Positions 32,267-45,785 of a DNA stretch of 64,000 nucleotides are shown one piece after another. Every line of letters starts with the position of its first letter. The first letter of the stretch is position 1. The stretch is from assembly GCF_030272615.1 (NCBI RefSeq), contig NC_081414.1:53748636-53812635 (forward strand), in the 5' to 3' direction. A program made the translations under genes and the position numbers. Source of the stretch: Cryptomeria japonica. Taxonomy: Eukaryota > Streptophyta > Pinopsida > Cupressales > Cupressaceae. The notes under the pieces were generated by a model. The model saw only the letters and a list, made by a program, of their open reading frames with translations, was not told the DNA's origin and made no database searches.

Positions 32267-33496
32267 TGTTACTACTTATCAAATTGCAATTACTTTTATA
32301 TCCAAAGTCATTTTATATATTCTAGTCGGTTAGCATTACTGAATCATGCAGTCGGTACACACAGAGAAGTCGGTATGAACAGTCTAGTCGGTTACAAAAG
32401 AAAGCAGTCACAGAGCCCAGTATACACCAAGCTATCTATCGAGTGTTATTTCATGTCTACCGAGTAGTAAAGATAATACACCGAGTTGATATACACTGTG
32501 TGAAACGTGTTACCAGATTCATTGAACCTAGACACACATATGAAAATGTGTTACAAGATCGAGGCACATAGAACCGTTATCACATTGGAAATTGCACACA
32601 TAGATTTTGTATAATTTTGAGGTCATCTTACCAATGAAATATTTTGCATGGTTATTTATTCAAGAAATCATGTTTGTAAGATCGAAGCAATGAATCAGAT
32701 CACCGACATAAGAAGTCTATTTATACAACATGAATTTAGGGTTAGAGACGTGTGAATTAGAGATATATGTGAGTGAGAGAAATGTGTGTGCATATGTGTA
32801 TGTAGCAAGACTTATGTGATACATGAGAAATCACAGAGTATTATGACTATTACAGAGACATAGAGGTCATCGAGAAGGTTATCAGAGAATAGTCAAAGAA
32901 CAGAGTAAACAGAAGGGTTTACCAAGTTACTTTATGAGTTACCGAGGTATGCTATAGGCAAGGTAATCTTATTTTGAGCATATAGAATCTGCTACAGCAT
33001 TTCAGATGTAAAGTTGTAGATATTTGTAAAGTCTTATTGTAATATTTTGAAGTTGTAAGGGAAACCTTTAACAGGGTAAAAGAATCTAATCAAGTCTATA
33101 AATTGTAAATCCTCTAACCAAGTGCAACATTTATATAGTGTTGTAAAATCCTTAAGCAAGGTAGATCTAACTGATCTTGTTACTCCTTAACAAGGTATGC
33201 TATCAGAAATAGCTAAATGTAGCTCTAACCGAGCACTCTTTATTATTGCAGTAGTGAAGTTGTGGGTGCCATCCCCACCACAGTTTTTCTCTCTAAGAAA
33301 GAGTTTATGTGTAACCAAAATATATGTTTTATGGAGTGAATCATGTATGATTGTTACTTATTTGTTTTAGCTTTATGTTATGTTACAGTAATTTTTGGTT
33401 TATGCATAACAGTAAAGATATTGTTGATAAAAGGATTTGAAGTACTGATTCACACCTCGCCTCTCAGTAAATTAGCTTTCCATATTGGGCCTAAGA
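32267..33496 (+). repeat. Array LTR between B and C
   Basis: TGTTACTACTTATC to GGGCCTAAGA (CCTAACA in D). 1230 bp, about 60 bp longer than LTRs of A because of an inserted 'gggttagagacgtgtgaattagagatatatgtgag' region. It serves as 3' LTR of B and 5' LTR of C. Confidence 0.9.
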
Positions 33497-33498
33497 AT

Positions 33499-33510
33499 TG
33501 GTATCAGAGC
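33499..33510 (+). promoter_or_regulatory. Element C primer-binding site
   Basis: TGGTATCAGAGC, complementary to the 3' end of initiator Met tRNA. Confidence 0.9.
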
Positions 33511-33558
33511 TTGAATCTTGGAAAAGGGTTTAACTACCTAAAGAGAAAGATCTTACCA

Positions 33559-34911
33559 ATGGAAGGCTACAAACAATCTCAGAGGATTGTCTATCTGCAA
33601 GAAGAATTAGATCATGCTAATCAAATGATTGTAGACATGCAAAGGCAAATGCAAAAATCTCTGAAAGTGAGAAGAAGATTATCTAATGATTTGTAGGACT
33701 CTCAAGAGTTACTAGAACAAATTGAGACATCATCTGAGAATAGTATGTCTAAAGAGAGTGAAGAAATGATTTGACAATTGAAAGAAAAGAACAAAGCACT
33801 GGCTGATCAACTAAAAGCAACGAAAAGAGAACATGAACATTTCAGTACACAGATGACTGAAAATCTTGATGCACTAAGGACAACTGAGGACAAAGTAAGA
33901 GATCTAGAAATAGAGAAACAACAACTTGAAGCTTTAGTATCTGACAAGGATGATGAAATCATAAGGTTGACTAGGATTCAATAAAAATATGACAGATCAA
34001 CTAGGCTATGCACATCATGAAGCAAATCTGAAAGATGATGAGAATCAAGCTTTGAAACTTGAAGTATCAAGGTTGAGCAATGAACTTGAAATAGAGAAGG
34101 AATCCAAGGAAACACTGAAGAAGAGTTATGAAGCATCAAAGATGTTGGATGAGAAACTGAATACTAGAAGACCTAACAAAGAAGGAGGACTCGATTACAA
34201 GGAAAACACTCTACCGAGAAGGGAATCTGCACTACCGAGAGAGGAGAATCATCAAAACAAGCTGGTAAAAGGAATAACATCAAAAGGAAGAAGCCTATTT
34301 GCTACTACTATGGAAATCAAGGTCATACTGCCAACATATGTCAAATCAGAAAAGGTAAGCAACCGAATACCACTAAGACCAATGGTTATTGTTACAATTG
34401 CAATAAATATGGTCACACATGTAATCAATGTAGGAAAAAGTCTGTTAACAATTATCAAAAGGCAAAATTCAAAGGGTTTTGTAAAAATTGCAATAGATAT
34501 GGACATAGTACCGAGAAGTGTTGGTTTAAGAAAAAGAATCACATGTTGTCTGCACACAAAGCAAATACTAGAGGTTACCAAACTCACACAGATCCTTACC
34601 GACAATATTCTATAGTACCATGGGATTACAATACAAGGATATGGTGTGAATGTTGTGGAAGATATGGAAATATAAGTGCCAACTACTTTATAAGGTTTGG
34701 AATAAATAACCGACGATCATGGAGAAATCTTGTTATGGCATGTTTTCATTGTCACAAAGTTGGACACTTAGATGGAGATTGCAGAGATCAACCTAGAGAA
34801 AACACTGAGGAAATAAAAGATAAACTAAAGATGATTTGGAGAAAGAAGGAAATTGTGTCAAATAAAGAAAGCACCTTACCTACCGAGTAAGGTGCTCCCA
34901 CTCCAAATTAA
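33559..34911 (+). pseudogene. Element C Gag-like protein
   Basis: ATG 33559 (MEGYKQSQ) to the family stop TAA 34909-34911, with an earlier TAA at 34888. Coiled coil with stops at 33694 and about 33772. One extra A near 33985 shifts the frame, and one A fewer near 34205 restores it. The knuckles, read in the original frame, are CYYYGNQGHTANIC (second Cys lost), CYNCNKYGHTCNQC, CKNCNRYGHSTEKC, CECCGRYGNISANY (His and last Cys lost) and CFHCHKVGHLDGDC. The long frame at 33989-34615 is partly out of frame past 34205. Confidence 0.78.
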
Positions 34912-35465
34912 TCAGTAAAGGTATGAAGGGACTGCGTTCTCACAAGGTTATATCTTAAACAGTTCCTATTTTATTATGTACTGAATACAAAATCTGCATA
35001 GTAAGATGTAGTAGTAAGTTTGAAATTCTATGAAAGTGTTTTGGAGAACTTTACAAGAAATCTATCAAGTCAATGAATTCAAGAAGCCTGTCAAGTCGGT
35101 ATATGAAGGAAATTTGGTTACTCGGTTAAAGCGCAAAAAAAGGGGAAAGAAAGTTTAGTAGAATCGAGTGCATTTAATGTTTTGATCTAACTTGCACAGA
35201 GCCTGATAAGGTTTTTTTGAGTACTTAAAGGTATTTTCGTGGTCATTTTCATTCACCAAGTTTTTGAGAAGTAGAGCAGAGCAAATCAACGTGATCAAAC
35301 CATCTTCAAAGAAAAATATAAGTTATTTACATCAAATCTCATCACATTGCTAACCTAGTTTACCGAACTCATTAAGTTATTATTATCTAATGAGTGTGAA
35401 GCATCTTCCATTTGTGAAGTTCTCAAACCCTAAGGTTCCCATGTCAATTTTTATCTGAAATCAAA
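34912..35465 (+). other. Element C gag-ORF2 spacer
   Basis: Non-coding and conserved with 28357-28910 and 41826-42380. Confidence 0.7.
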
Positions 35466-38400
35466 GTGGCACCTAAGATCCAATAACCCATTGTTGTCAA
35501 GAATGTAGAGAAGCCCTCACTAAAATACTCTTTGACTCCCAAAATTGCATTTGAACCATATAAAAAAACTGCCTTTTCACTTATCCCGGATTGAGTCTTG
35601 TTAGTCGAGGATGTGAGATTCTTCACAAAATCTTGTGTTGAGGAACTCAGTCATGTTGAGATCAAAGATGCATATGATGAATTGTGCACAGATGGTAAAA
35701 AGGATAGCAAGTATGAGCATATCAAAATCAAGGGATTGACTGAAGCCCTAACCTATCCCCGTGTGTTCAAACCCCAATGGGTCAAGTTTGTACTAAGCTG
35801 AGTGCATGATGATTTCATGTGGCTACAAGAGCAACCATTTAAGATCACTAAAGAAATCATTCATCTGATCACTGGTTATCCTATCTATGATCACGCCCGA
35901 GCACAAAAAATGATATCACAAAAGGAATTGATCAGTTTGACTTGAGTAGAATCTGTTTGCAGAGGTTTGAAGTTGAACAATGTCACTGATCCTGAACTCA
36001 AATTTGCCATTAGAGTAATTGGTTATTGTTTCTTCCAATCAGCAAGGGAAAACAATGTACCTTGTGCAACAGTGGACTTAGCATACAAAATTGTTAAGAA
36101 AGGCATGAAAATTGACTTGTGTAAAGTATTGTTGAAGAACTTGTTTGAAAATCTGAACACAATCAGGAAGCCGAAGAAGAACAACTTGATACTCTAAAAT
36201 TTGGATCACTACTTGTATGTATGTTTTTCTACTTTGAGAAGTTTTTTCCAACAGTCGGTAAAGTTGTTTGGGAACTACACCAACCAATCACCCATCGGAT
36301 CAATGACATCATCAAGAAGTTAGGTGATAACTTTAATGATATAATGGATGATTACTTCAGCAAGTTTCAAGAGAAAATACATAATAGGTACCAGATTCCA
36401 CTACAGCTGGTAGAAAAATAGAAACATGAAATATGTTTTGAGGTCGACACCGATTACTGTTATGTGAATGCTGTTGAACCGAGGACTCAATGTTTGCCAC
36501 CAATGGGCTATGAGATTGATTTTGATATCACACAATAGAAAATTGATGCCTATCTATCACTGCCAAGGCATACTACCGAGCTGAGGTATGGAACCTATGA
36601 AGAGGTGAAGGAAAAAGTAAAAATGAGCATTGTAGTACCGAAGGCTACAAGAAAAGCTACAAAGATGATTAAGGCATTAATTGAGAAATTTGGAGAAGAG
36701 TCTTCCTCCACACCTATTAAAGGAGTTCTAGCCATCACCGAAGAGGAGACAGAAGCCCAAGAAGGAGCCATAACACTTAGCACCGAATTGCCTAAGGGAA
36801 AAGTATTGAAGGAAAAGAAACAGGACACTTCAATGGCCCTACCGACCCCTCCAACAAAGAGACCTAACACAAGGCCATCTGCTGCATCACCGAGTAAGAA
36901 ACAAAAGACTATTGTCTTTCCTAAGATAACTAGAACTTACAAGAAATCTACTCGGAGATTCATTTTGCCAAAAGAGTCAAGTGATACTGAATCTGAAGAT
37001 GCAAATAAATTTCAGATTGTGGAAAGCAAGAAGGTAGAGGTACATAGTGTAGAAAATGTTTGTAAAAATCTGAAGGAATATGGTGGATTTGGTGGATTCA
37101 GATTTGTCAAATATGAATCTAGATCTGCTGATGAAAAGAGGCAAATTGAAGAAGCTGTCATTTGCACACTTCTAAAATTCTGAGTGGTCCCATTAGAAGT
37201 ATGTAATTCTATTCCTAAGGAATTATATGCACATATTGAGACCAGATGGCAATATGCCCTAGACTCAGAGAAACAAATCAGAGAAAGAAGTCTGGTGAAT
37301 CTCTTTCCTGATATGTTGGTTGATGAAATAAAAGAACATCTGACAAATAGCCAAACACAATTTACAGTAAAACAAAAGGCCTTGAAATTTATGAATGGCC
37401 TGTATATAGAAGTGGAGAAGGAAACAAAAGAGCAATGGAAGGACATCTTTTGAAGAAAGAATGCTGGTGAACAAGCTACACTGGAAATAGTCGATGTCAC
37501 CGATCATGAGCCTGTTGTCACCAAGAAAGACCCTGCTAACACCATTCAAATAGATGAAGATATCATGGATGCAGAGGCACCTGAACAAGAAATGATAGAA
37601 GGAAATGCTTATTTAAAACTTGTCTCCAGTGAATCTATTTTGGAACAAGTTCAGCCTTACCCACCAATCAATGAACCTATTACAACTGAAGCTCCTAAGG
37701 ATACAGATGAAGGCACCGATGGTCAAAAATCTACAGCAGAAGGCACTTCACAAGAACAAACCTCTCAAGCACCTTCTAGCATAGAAAATGTTACAGCTGA
37801 GACACCAAGCACTGAGACACCGAAGGACACTATCGAGGCTAAAGAAACCAACAAAAGTGTTTTCTCTACCAAGCAAACTACCAAGGGTCCTCAAGCCTCT
37901 CAAGCTATTGTATTGGTTCACCCAATGAAAGGTAAAGAAAAGAAGTTGAAAATGCATAGTTTCAAAATTGATTTATCAAAACCGATAGTGTTGCCCAATG
38001 TAGACATCTCCAAATTGAAAGGACAAGCACTCATTGAATTTAGTGAACTGTGCAAAGCAAAGGCCGAATAGGAGAAGCAACTAGCCATACAAAAGAAGAA
38101 TATAGTACTTCAGAAGGTAAAGACCTTACTATCAGATATGCTACCTTCTGCTATAGTATCAACTGATGCAGCCATCCATATTCAATTGGATGAACTCCTA
38201 AATCAGATTGAGACATTTGGAGTAGATGCATCCGAATACTTGAGAAAACTAAATGACAAGGAGCTAACTGCTAAAATGATAGAGGAAGTATAGAAATCCA
38301 TTATTGTTGGCAAGGTAAAAGTTGTCAAATTTATTGCTGAGTTGTCCCCTCAAATCAAGCACATTCTTTCATTATTTCAGAAACTCTACACATTTTCTTT

Positions 38401-38821
38401 TTTTCTTAAGGACATTAAGAATAAAACAGAAGCAATTGAGAAAGAGATCACTGATCTCTCAAATAAGTTGACCCCCAAGCCCAATTCAATTCAAAATTTT
38501 TATACTAAGCTACAATAACTCATGGCTCAACAATTGGAACTGAGGAATGAAGAACACAAGATCAGGATGGACATAATGACACTTCAAACATTATTCCTTC
38601 CTCATCTTTCATTTGTTCAAGAACAGCTAAACCGAGCCACTTACCTCTCTACTACACAAGAGGGAAGCACTTTAGATGGCTTAATTTCATTATCGGCTGA
38701 TGTTAATGCACAAAATTCTTTAATGGACAGTGTAAAGGATGCACTTTCTGTCGATCTCACCGAAGCCAAGACAAAGTACAAATCCATTTTTGATCAGTTG
38801 CCACCTCCAAATGTTAACTAA
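35466..38821 (+). pseudogene. Element C ORF2 (unknown function), start codon lost
   Basis: The family start ATG is GTG here (35466-35468). Stops include 35484, 35592, 35799 (CGA to TGA), 36419, 36536, 37181, 37451, 38069 and 38516. A 4-bp loss at about 36188 shifts the frame once, after which one frame holds to the end. The basic middle (TKRPNTRPSAASPSKKQK), YGGFGGFRFVKYE, FPDMLVDEIKEHL, the Thr/Glu-rich segment and the C-terminal helices are all recognisable. Family and function unknown. Confidence 0.75.
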
Positions 38822-39183
38822 ATTTTGATGTTTGTCAAAAAGGGGGAGTATATCAAAGTATATATCATCAAGCATGTATAGTATTGAAAGTATCAAACAA
38901 CCGGAGTATAGTATACAATGGGAGTATATCGAGCAGAATAAGTAGAGTATCGAAGAGTAGTGAATAGAGGAAAGAATAGTGATTACAGAGTATTGATTAC
39001 CGAGCACACATAATCAAAGTTTTGAATAGCATATTGATAAGGGGAGTATATTTGATTATACTATTTCATTGACTAATGTATATACTATATGTTTAGTCAA
39101 ATATTCTAAAGTATACAGATTTTTGAGTAATGACTTTGAAAGTAGTTTTGTCAAACATCTCAACTAATGTCAAAAGGGGAGAT
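38822..39183 (+). promoter_or_regulatory. Element C 3' region and polypurine tract
   Basis: Non-coding with serial GGGGAGTATA runs. The tract AAAAGGGGAGAT ends at 39183 against the LTR. Confidence 0.75.
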
Positions 39184-40412
39184 TGCTACTACTTATCAAA
39201 TTGCAATTACTTTTATATCCAAAGTCATTCTATATATTCTAGTCGGTTAGCATTACTGAATCATGTAGTTGGTACACACAGAGAAGTCAGTATGAACAGT
39301 CTACTTGGTTACAAAAGAAAGTAGTCACAGAGCCCAGTATACACCGAGCTATGTACTGAGTGTTATTTTGTGTCTACCAAGTAGTAAAGATAATACACCG
39401 AGTTGATATACACTAAGTGAAATGTGTTACCAAATTCATTGAACCTGGACACACATATGAAAACGTGTTACAAGATTGAGGCACATAGAACCGTTATCAC
39501 ATTGGAAATTGCACACATAGATTTTGTATAATTTTGAGGTCATCTTACCAATGAAATATTTTGCATGGTTATTTATTCAAGAAATCATGTTTGTAAGATC
39601 GAACCAATGAATCAGATCACCTACATAAGAAGTCTATTTATACAACATGAATTTAGGGTTAGAGACATGTGTGAATTAGAGATATATGTGAGTGAGAGAA
39701 ATGTGTGTGCATATGTGTATGTAGCAAGAATTATGTGATACATGAGAAATCACAAAGTATTATGACTATTACAGAGACACAGAGGTCACCGAGAAGGTTA
39801 TCAGAGAACAGTCAAAATAGAGTAAACATAAGAGTTTATCGAGTTACTTTATGAGTTACCGAGGTATGTTATAGGCAAGGTAATCTTATTTTGAGCATAT
39901 AGAATCTGCCACAGCATTTCAGATGTAAAGTTGCAGATATTTGTAAAGTCTTATTGTAATATTTTGAAGTTGTAAGGGAAACCTTTAACAGGTCAAAAGA
40001 CTCTAATCAAGTCTATAAATTGTAAATCCTCTAACCAAGTGCAACATTTATATAGTGTTGTAAAATCCTTATGCAAGGTAGATCTAACTGATCTTGTTAC
40101 TCCTAACAGGGTATGCTATCAGAAATAGCTAAATGTAGCTCTAACCGAGCACTCTTTATTATTGCAGTAGTGAAGTTGTGGGTGCCATCCCCACCACAGT
40201 TTTTCTCTGTAACCAAGAGTTTCTATGTAACCAAAATATATGTGTTATGGAGTGAATCATGTATGATTGTTACTTATTTGTTTTAGCTTTATGTTATGTT
40301 ACAGTAGTTTTTGGTTTATGCATAACAGTTAAGATATTGTTGATAAAAGGTTTTGAAGTACTGATTCACCCCTCCCCTCTCAGTACATTAGCTTTCCATA
40401 TTGGGCCTAACA
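39184..40412 (+). repeat. Array LTR between C and D
   Basis: TGCTACTACTTATC (TGTTAC elsewhere) to GGGCCTAACA, 1229 bp. Shared by C (3') and D (5'). Confidence 0.9.
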
Positions 40413-40414
40413 AT

Positions 40415-40426
40415 TGGTATCAGAGC
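40415..40426 (+). promoter_or_regulatory. Element D primer-binding site
   Basis: TGGTATCAGAGC. Confidence 0.9.
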
Positions 40427-40474
40427 TTGAATCTTGGAAAAGGGTTTAACTGCCTAAAGAGAAATATCTTACCA

Positions 40475-41825
40475 ATGGAAGGCTACAAACAATCTCAGAG
40501 GATTGTGTATTTGCAAGAAGAATTAGATCATGTTAATCAAATGATTGTAGACATGCAAAGGCAAATGCAAAAATCTCTAAAAGTGAGAAGAAGATTATCT
40601 GATGATTTGTAGGACTCTCAAGAGTTAGTGGAACAAATTGAGACATCATCTGAGAAAAGTATGTCTAAAGAGACTAAAGAAATGATTGGGCAATTGAAAG
40701 AAAAGAACAAAGCACTGGCTGATCAACTAAAAGCAATGAAAAGAGAACATGAACATTTTAGTACACAGATTACTGAAAATCTTGATGCATTGAGGACAAC
40801 CGAGGACAAAGTAGAGATCTAGAAATAGATAAACAACAACTTGAAGCTTTAGTATCTGACAAGGATGATGAAATCATAAGGTTGACTAGGATTCAACAAA
40901 ATATGATAGATCAACTAGGTTATGCACATCATGAAGCAAATCTAAAAGATGATGAGAATCAAGCTTTGAAACTTGAAGTATCAAGGTTGAGAAATGAACT
41001 TGAAACAAAGAAGAAATCCAAGGAAACACTGAAGAAAAGTTTTGAAGCATCAAAGATGTTGGATGAGCAACTAAATACAAGAAGACCCAACAAAGAAGGA
41101 GGACTCGGTTACAAGGAAAAGACTCTACTGAGAAGGGAATCTGCACTACCGAGAGAGGAGAATCATCAAAACAAGCTGGAAAAAGGAATAACATCAAAAG
41201 GAAGAAGCTTATTTGCTACTACTATGGAAACCAAGGTCATACTGCCAACATATGTCAAATCAGAAAAGGTAAGCAACCGAATACCACTAAGACCAATGGT
41301 TATTGTTACAATTGCAATAAATATGGTCACACATCTAATCAATGTAGGACAAAGTCTTTTAACAATTATCAGAAGGCAAAATTCAATGGGTTTTGTAAAA
41401 ATTGCAATAGATATGGACATAGTACCGAGAAGTGTTGGTTTAAGAAAAAGAATCACATGTGGTATGCACACCGAGCAAATACTAGAGGTTACCGAACTCA
41501 CACAGATCCTTACCGACAATATTCTGCAGTACCATGGGATTAGAATACAAGGATATGGTGTGAATGTTTTGGAAGATATGGACATATAAGTGCCAACTAC
41601 TTTATAAGGTTTGGAATGAATAACCGAAGATCATGGAGAAATCCTGTTATGGCATGTTTTCATTGTCACAAAGTTGGACACTTAGATGGAGATTGCAGAG
41701 ATCAACCTAGAGAAAACACTGAGGAAATAAAAGATAAATTAAAGATGATTTGGAGAAAGAAGGAAATTGTGTCAAATAAAGAAAGCACCTTACCTACCGA
41801 GTTAGGTGCTCCCATTGCAAATTAA
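40475..41825 (+). pseudogene. Element D Gag-like protein
   Basis: ATG 40475 to TAA 41823-41825. Stop at 40610 shared with C. One base missing near 40811 and another near 41120 (the latter shared with C) change frame twice. Five knuckles as in C. The fourth has Cys to Phe (CECFGRYGHISANY), the fifth is complete (CFHCHKVGHLDGDC). The coiled-coil part is nearly identical to C. The antisense frame at 41166-41585 is a shadow. Confidence 0.78.
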
Positions 41826-42380
41826 TCAGTAAAGGTGTGAAGGGACTGCATTCTCACAAGGTTATATCTTAAATAGTTCCTATTTTATTATGTATTGAAT
41901 ACAGAATCTACATAGTGATATGTAGTAGTAAGTTTGAAATTCTATGAAAGTCTTTTAGAGCACTTTACAGGAAATCTGTCAAGTCAGTGAATTCAGGAAG
42001 CCTGTCAAGTCGGTATCTGAAGAAAATTTGGTTACTCGGTTAAAGCGCAAAAAAAAAGGGAAAGAAAGTTAAGTAGAACCAAGTGCATTTAATGTTTTGA
42101 CCTAACTTGCACAGAGCCCGATAATGTATTTTTGAGTACTTAAAGGTATTTTCATGGTCATTTTCATTCACTAAGTTTTTGAGAAGCAGAGCAGAGTGAA
42201 TCAAGGTGATCAAACCATCTTCAAAGAAAAATCTAAGGTATTTACATCAAATCTCATCGCATTGCTAAGCTGGTTTACCGAACTCATTAAGTTATTACTA
42301 TCTACTGAGTGTGAAGCATCTACCATTTGTTAAGTTCTCAAACCCTAAGGTTCCCATGTCAATTTTTATCTGAAATCAAC
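41826..42380 (+). other. Element D gag-ORF2 spacer
   Basis: Non-coding, conserved with the B and C spacers. It ends in a good plant start context (atcaacATGG). Confidence 0.7.
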
Positions 42381-45300
42381 ATGGCACCTAAGATCCAAGA
42401 ACCCATTGTTGTCAAGAATGTTGAGAAGCCCTCACTAAAATACTCTTCGACTCCAAAAAGTGCATCTGAACTAGATGACAAAACTGCCTTTTCACTCATC
42501 CTGGATCGAGTCTTGTTAGTCGAGGATGTGAGATTCTTCACAAAATGTCATGTTGAAGAACTCAGGCATGTTGAGATCAAAGATGCATATGATGAATTGT
42601 GCATAGTTGGTAAAAAGGATAGCAAGTATGAGCATATCAAAATCAAGGGATTGACTAAAGCCATAACCTATCCCCGTGTGTTCAAACCCTAGTGGGTCAT
42701 GTTTGTACTAAGCCGAGTGCATGATGATTTCATGTGGCTACAAGAGAAACCATTTAAGATCACTAAAGAAATCATTCATCTGATCACTGGTTATCCTATC
42801 TATGATCATGCCTGAGGACAAAAAATTATATCACAGAAGGAATTGATCAGTTTGACTCGAGTAGAATCTGATTGTAGAGGTCTGAAGTTGAACAATGTCA
42901 CTGATCCTAAACTCAAATTTTCCATTAGAGTAATTGGTTACTATTTCTTCCAATCAGCAAGGGAAAACAGTGTACCTTGTGTAGTAGCAGACTTAGCATA
43001 CAAAATTGTTAAGAAAGCCACTAAAATTGACTTGTGTGAAGTATTGTTGAAGAACTTGTTTGAAAATCTGAACACAATCAGGAAGCCGAAGAACAACTTG
43101 GCAAATACTCTAAAATTTGGATCACTAGTTGTATGTATGTTTTTCTACATTGAGAAGTTTTTTGCAACAGTCGGTAAAGTTGTTTGGGAACTACGCCAAC
43201 TAATCACCAATCAGATCAATGACTTCATCAAGAAGTTAGGTGATAACTTTAATGATATAATGGATGATTACTTCATCAAGAAGTTAGGTGATAACTTTAA
43301 TGATATAATGGATGATTACTTCAGCAAGTTTCAAGAGAAAATGCATAATAGGTATCGGATTCCACTATAGCTGGTAGAAAAATAGAAAGATGAAATATGT
43401 TTTGAGGTCGACACCGATTACTGTTATGTGAATGTTGTTGAACCGAGGACTCAATCTTTGCCACCAATGGGTTATGAGATTGATTTTGATATCACACAAT
43501 AGCAAATTGATGCCTATCTATCATTGCCAAGGCATACTACCGAGCTGAGGTATGGAACCTATGAAGAGGTGAAGGAAAAAGTAAAAATGAGCATTGTAGT
43601 ACCGAAGGCTACAAGAAAAGCTACAAAGATGATTAAGGCATTAACTAAGAAATTTGGAGAAGGGTCTTCCTCCACACCTATTAAAGGAGTTCTAGCCACC
43701 ACCTAAGAGGAGGTAGAAGCCCAAGAAGCAGCCATAACACTTAGCACCGAATTGCCTAAGGGAAAAGTATTGAAGGGAAAGAAACAAGACACTTCAATGG
43801 CCCTACCGACCCCTCCAACAAAGAGACCTAACACAAGGGCATCTACTGCATCACCGAGTAAGAAACAAAAGACTATTGTGGTTCGTAAGGTAACTAGAAC
43901 TTACAAGAAATCTACTCGGAGATTCATTTTGCCAAAAGAGTCGAGTGATACCGAATCTGAAGATGCAAATAAATTTCAGATTGTGGAAAGCAAGAAGGTA
44001 GAGGTACATAGTGTAGAAAATGTTTGTAAAAATCTGAAGGAATATGATGGATTTGGTGGATTCAGATTTGTCAAATATGAATCCAGATCTGCTGATGAAA
44101 AGAGGCAAATTGAAGAAGCTGTCATTTGCACACTTCTAAAATTTCAAGTGGTCCGATTAGAAGTATGTAAATCTATTCCTAAGGAATTATATGTACATAT
44201 TGAAACTAGATGGCAATATGCCCTAGACTCAAAGAAACAAATCAGAGAAAGAAGTCTGGTGCATCTCTTTCCTGATATGTCGGTTGATGAAATAAAAGAA
44301 CATCTGACAAATAGCCAAACACAATTTATAGTAAAACAAAAGGCCTTGAAATTGATGAATGGCTTGTATATAGAAGTGGAGAAGGAAACAAAAGAGCAAT
44401 GGAAGGACATCTTTTGAAGAAAGAATGTAGGTGAACAAGCTATAGTGGAAATAGTCGATGTCAGTGATCATGAGCCTGTTATCACCAAGCTAGACCCTGC
44501 TAACACCGTTCAAATAGATGAAGATATCATGGATGCAAAGGCACCTGAACAAGAAATGATAGAAGGCAATGCTTATGCAAAACTTGTCTCCAGTGAATCT
44601 GTTTTGGAACAAGTTCAGCCTTACCCACTTATTAATCAACCTGCTACAACCGAAGCTCATCAGGATATAGATGAACACATTGAAGGTCAGAAGTCTACAA
44701 CAGAAGGTACTTCACAAGAACAAACCTCTCAAGCACCTTCTAGCATGAAAAATGTTACAGCTGAGACACCAAGCATCGAGACACTGAAGGACACTGCCGA
44801 GGCTAAAGAAACTGACAAAAGTGTTTTCTCTAGAAAGCAACCTACTAAGGGTCCTCAAGCCTCTCAAGCTATTTTAGTGGCTCACCAGGTGAAAGGTAAA
44901 GAAAAGAAGTTGAAAAAGCATAGTTTCAAAATTGATTTATCAAAACCGATAGTGTTGCCTAATGTAGACATCTCCAAATTGAAAGGACGAGCACTCACTG
45001 AATTCGGTGAACTGTGCAAAGGAAAGGTTGAATAGGAGAAGCAACTACCCATACAAAAGAAGAATAAAGTACTTTAGAAGGTAAAGACCTTACTATCAGA
45101 TATGCTACCTTTCGCTACAGTATCAATCGATGCAGCCATCCATATTCAATTGGATGAACTCCTAAATCAGATTGAGACATCTGGAGTAGATGCATCTGAA
45201 TACTTGAGCAAACTAAAAGACAAGGAGCTAACTGCTAAAATGATAGAGGAAGTACAGAACTCCATTGTTGTTGGCAAGGTAAAACTTGTCAAATTTATTG

Positions 45301-45785
45301 CTGAGTTGTCCCCTCAACTCAGGCACATTCTTTCATTATTTCAGAAACTCTGCACATTTTCTTTATTTCTAAAGGACTTTAAGAATAAAACAGAAGCAAT
45401 TGAGAAAGAGATCACCGATCTCTCAAATAAGTTGACCCCCAAGCCCAATTCAGTTCAGAATTTTTATACTAAGCTACAATAACTCATGGCTCAACAATTG
45501 GAACTGAGGAATGAAGAACACAAGATCAGGATGGACATAATGACATTTCAAACATTATTCCTTCCTCATCTTTCATCTATTCAAGAACAGCTAAACCGAG
45601 CCACTTACCTCTCTACTACACAAGAGGGAAGCACTTTAGATGGCTTAATTTCATTATTGGCTGATATTAATGCACAAAATTCTTTAATGGACAGTGTAAA
45701 GGATGCACTTTCTATCACTCTCACCAAAGCCAAGACAAAGTACAAATCCATTTTTGATCAGTTGCCACCTCCAAATGGTAACTAA
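42381..45785 (+). pseudogene. Element D ORF2, best-preserved copy (unknown function)
   Basis: A single frame of 1,135 codons with no frameshift. About ten stops, mostly at former CAG, CAA or CGA codons (42690, about 42813, 43368, 43383, 43500, 43704, 44415, 45033, 45075, 45480). Residues: LSRVHDDFMW 110-119; HLITGYPIYDHA 133 on; VIGY 184; LAYKIVKK about 205; hydrophobic VVCMFFYIEKFF about 249-262; DEICFEV about 337; basic TKRPNTRAST...SKKQK about 480-495; FGGFRFVKYES about 555; FPDMSVDEIKEHL about 630; Thr/Glu-rich 690-840; KHSFKIDLSKPIVLPNVDIS about 847; then, after the stop at codon 885 shared by all copies, a helical C-terminus. A 48-bp in-frame duplication lies at 43224-43319. No database family recognised and no pol motif. 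It may act in particle assembly or nuclear transport, but that is a guess. Confidence 0.78.
43224..43319 (+). repeat. 48-bp tandem duplication in element D ORF2
   Basis: Two identical or near-identical 48-bp units starting 'ttcatcaagaagttaggtg' at 43224 and 43272, adding 16 codons in frame. A, B and C have one unit. Confidence 0.9.

Noticed and set aside
33989-34615. 208-codon ORF in element C (and 40882-41589 in D)
   Set aside because: The first part is genuine coiled coil. After about 34205 (41120) it reads the knuckle region out of frame because of a missing base shared by C and D.
32267-40412. C as a separate insertion with its own target duplication
   Set aside because: Bases outside its two LTRs are interior sequences of B and D, and no 5-bp duplication is present.
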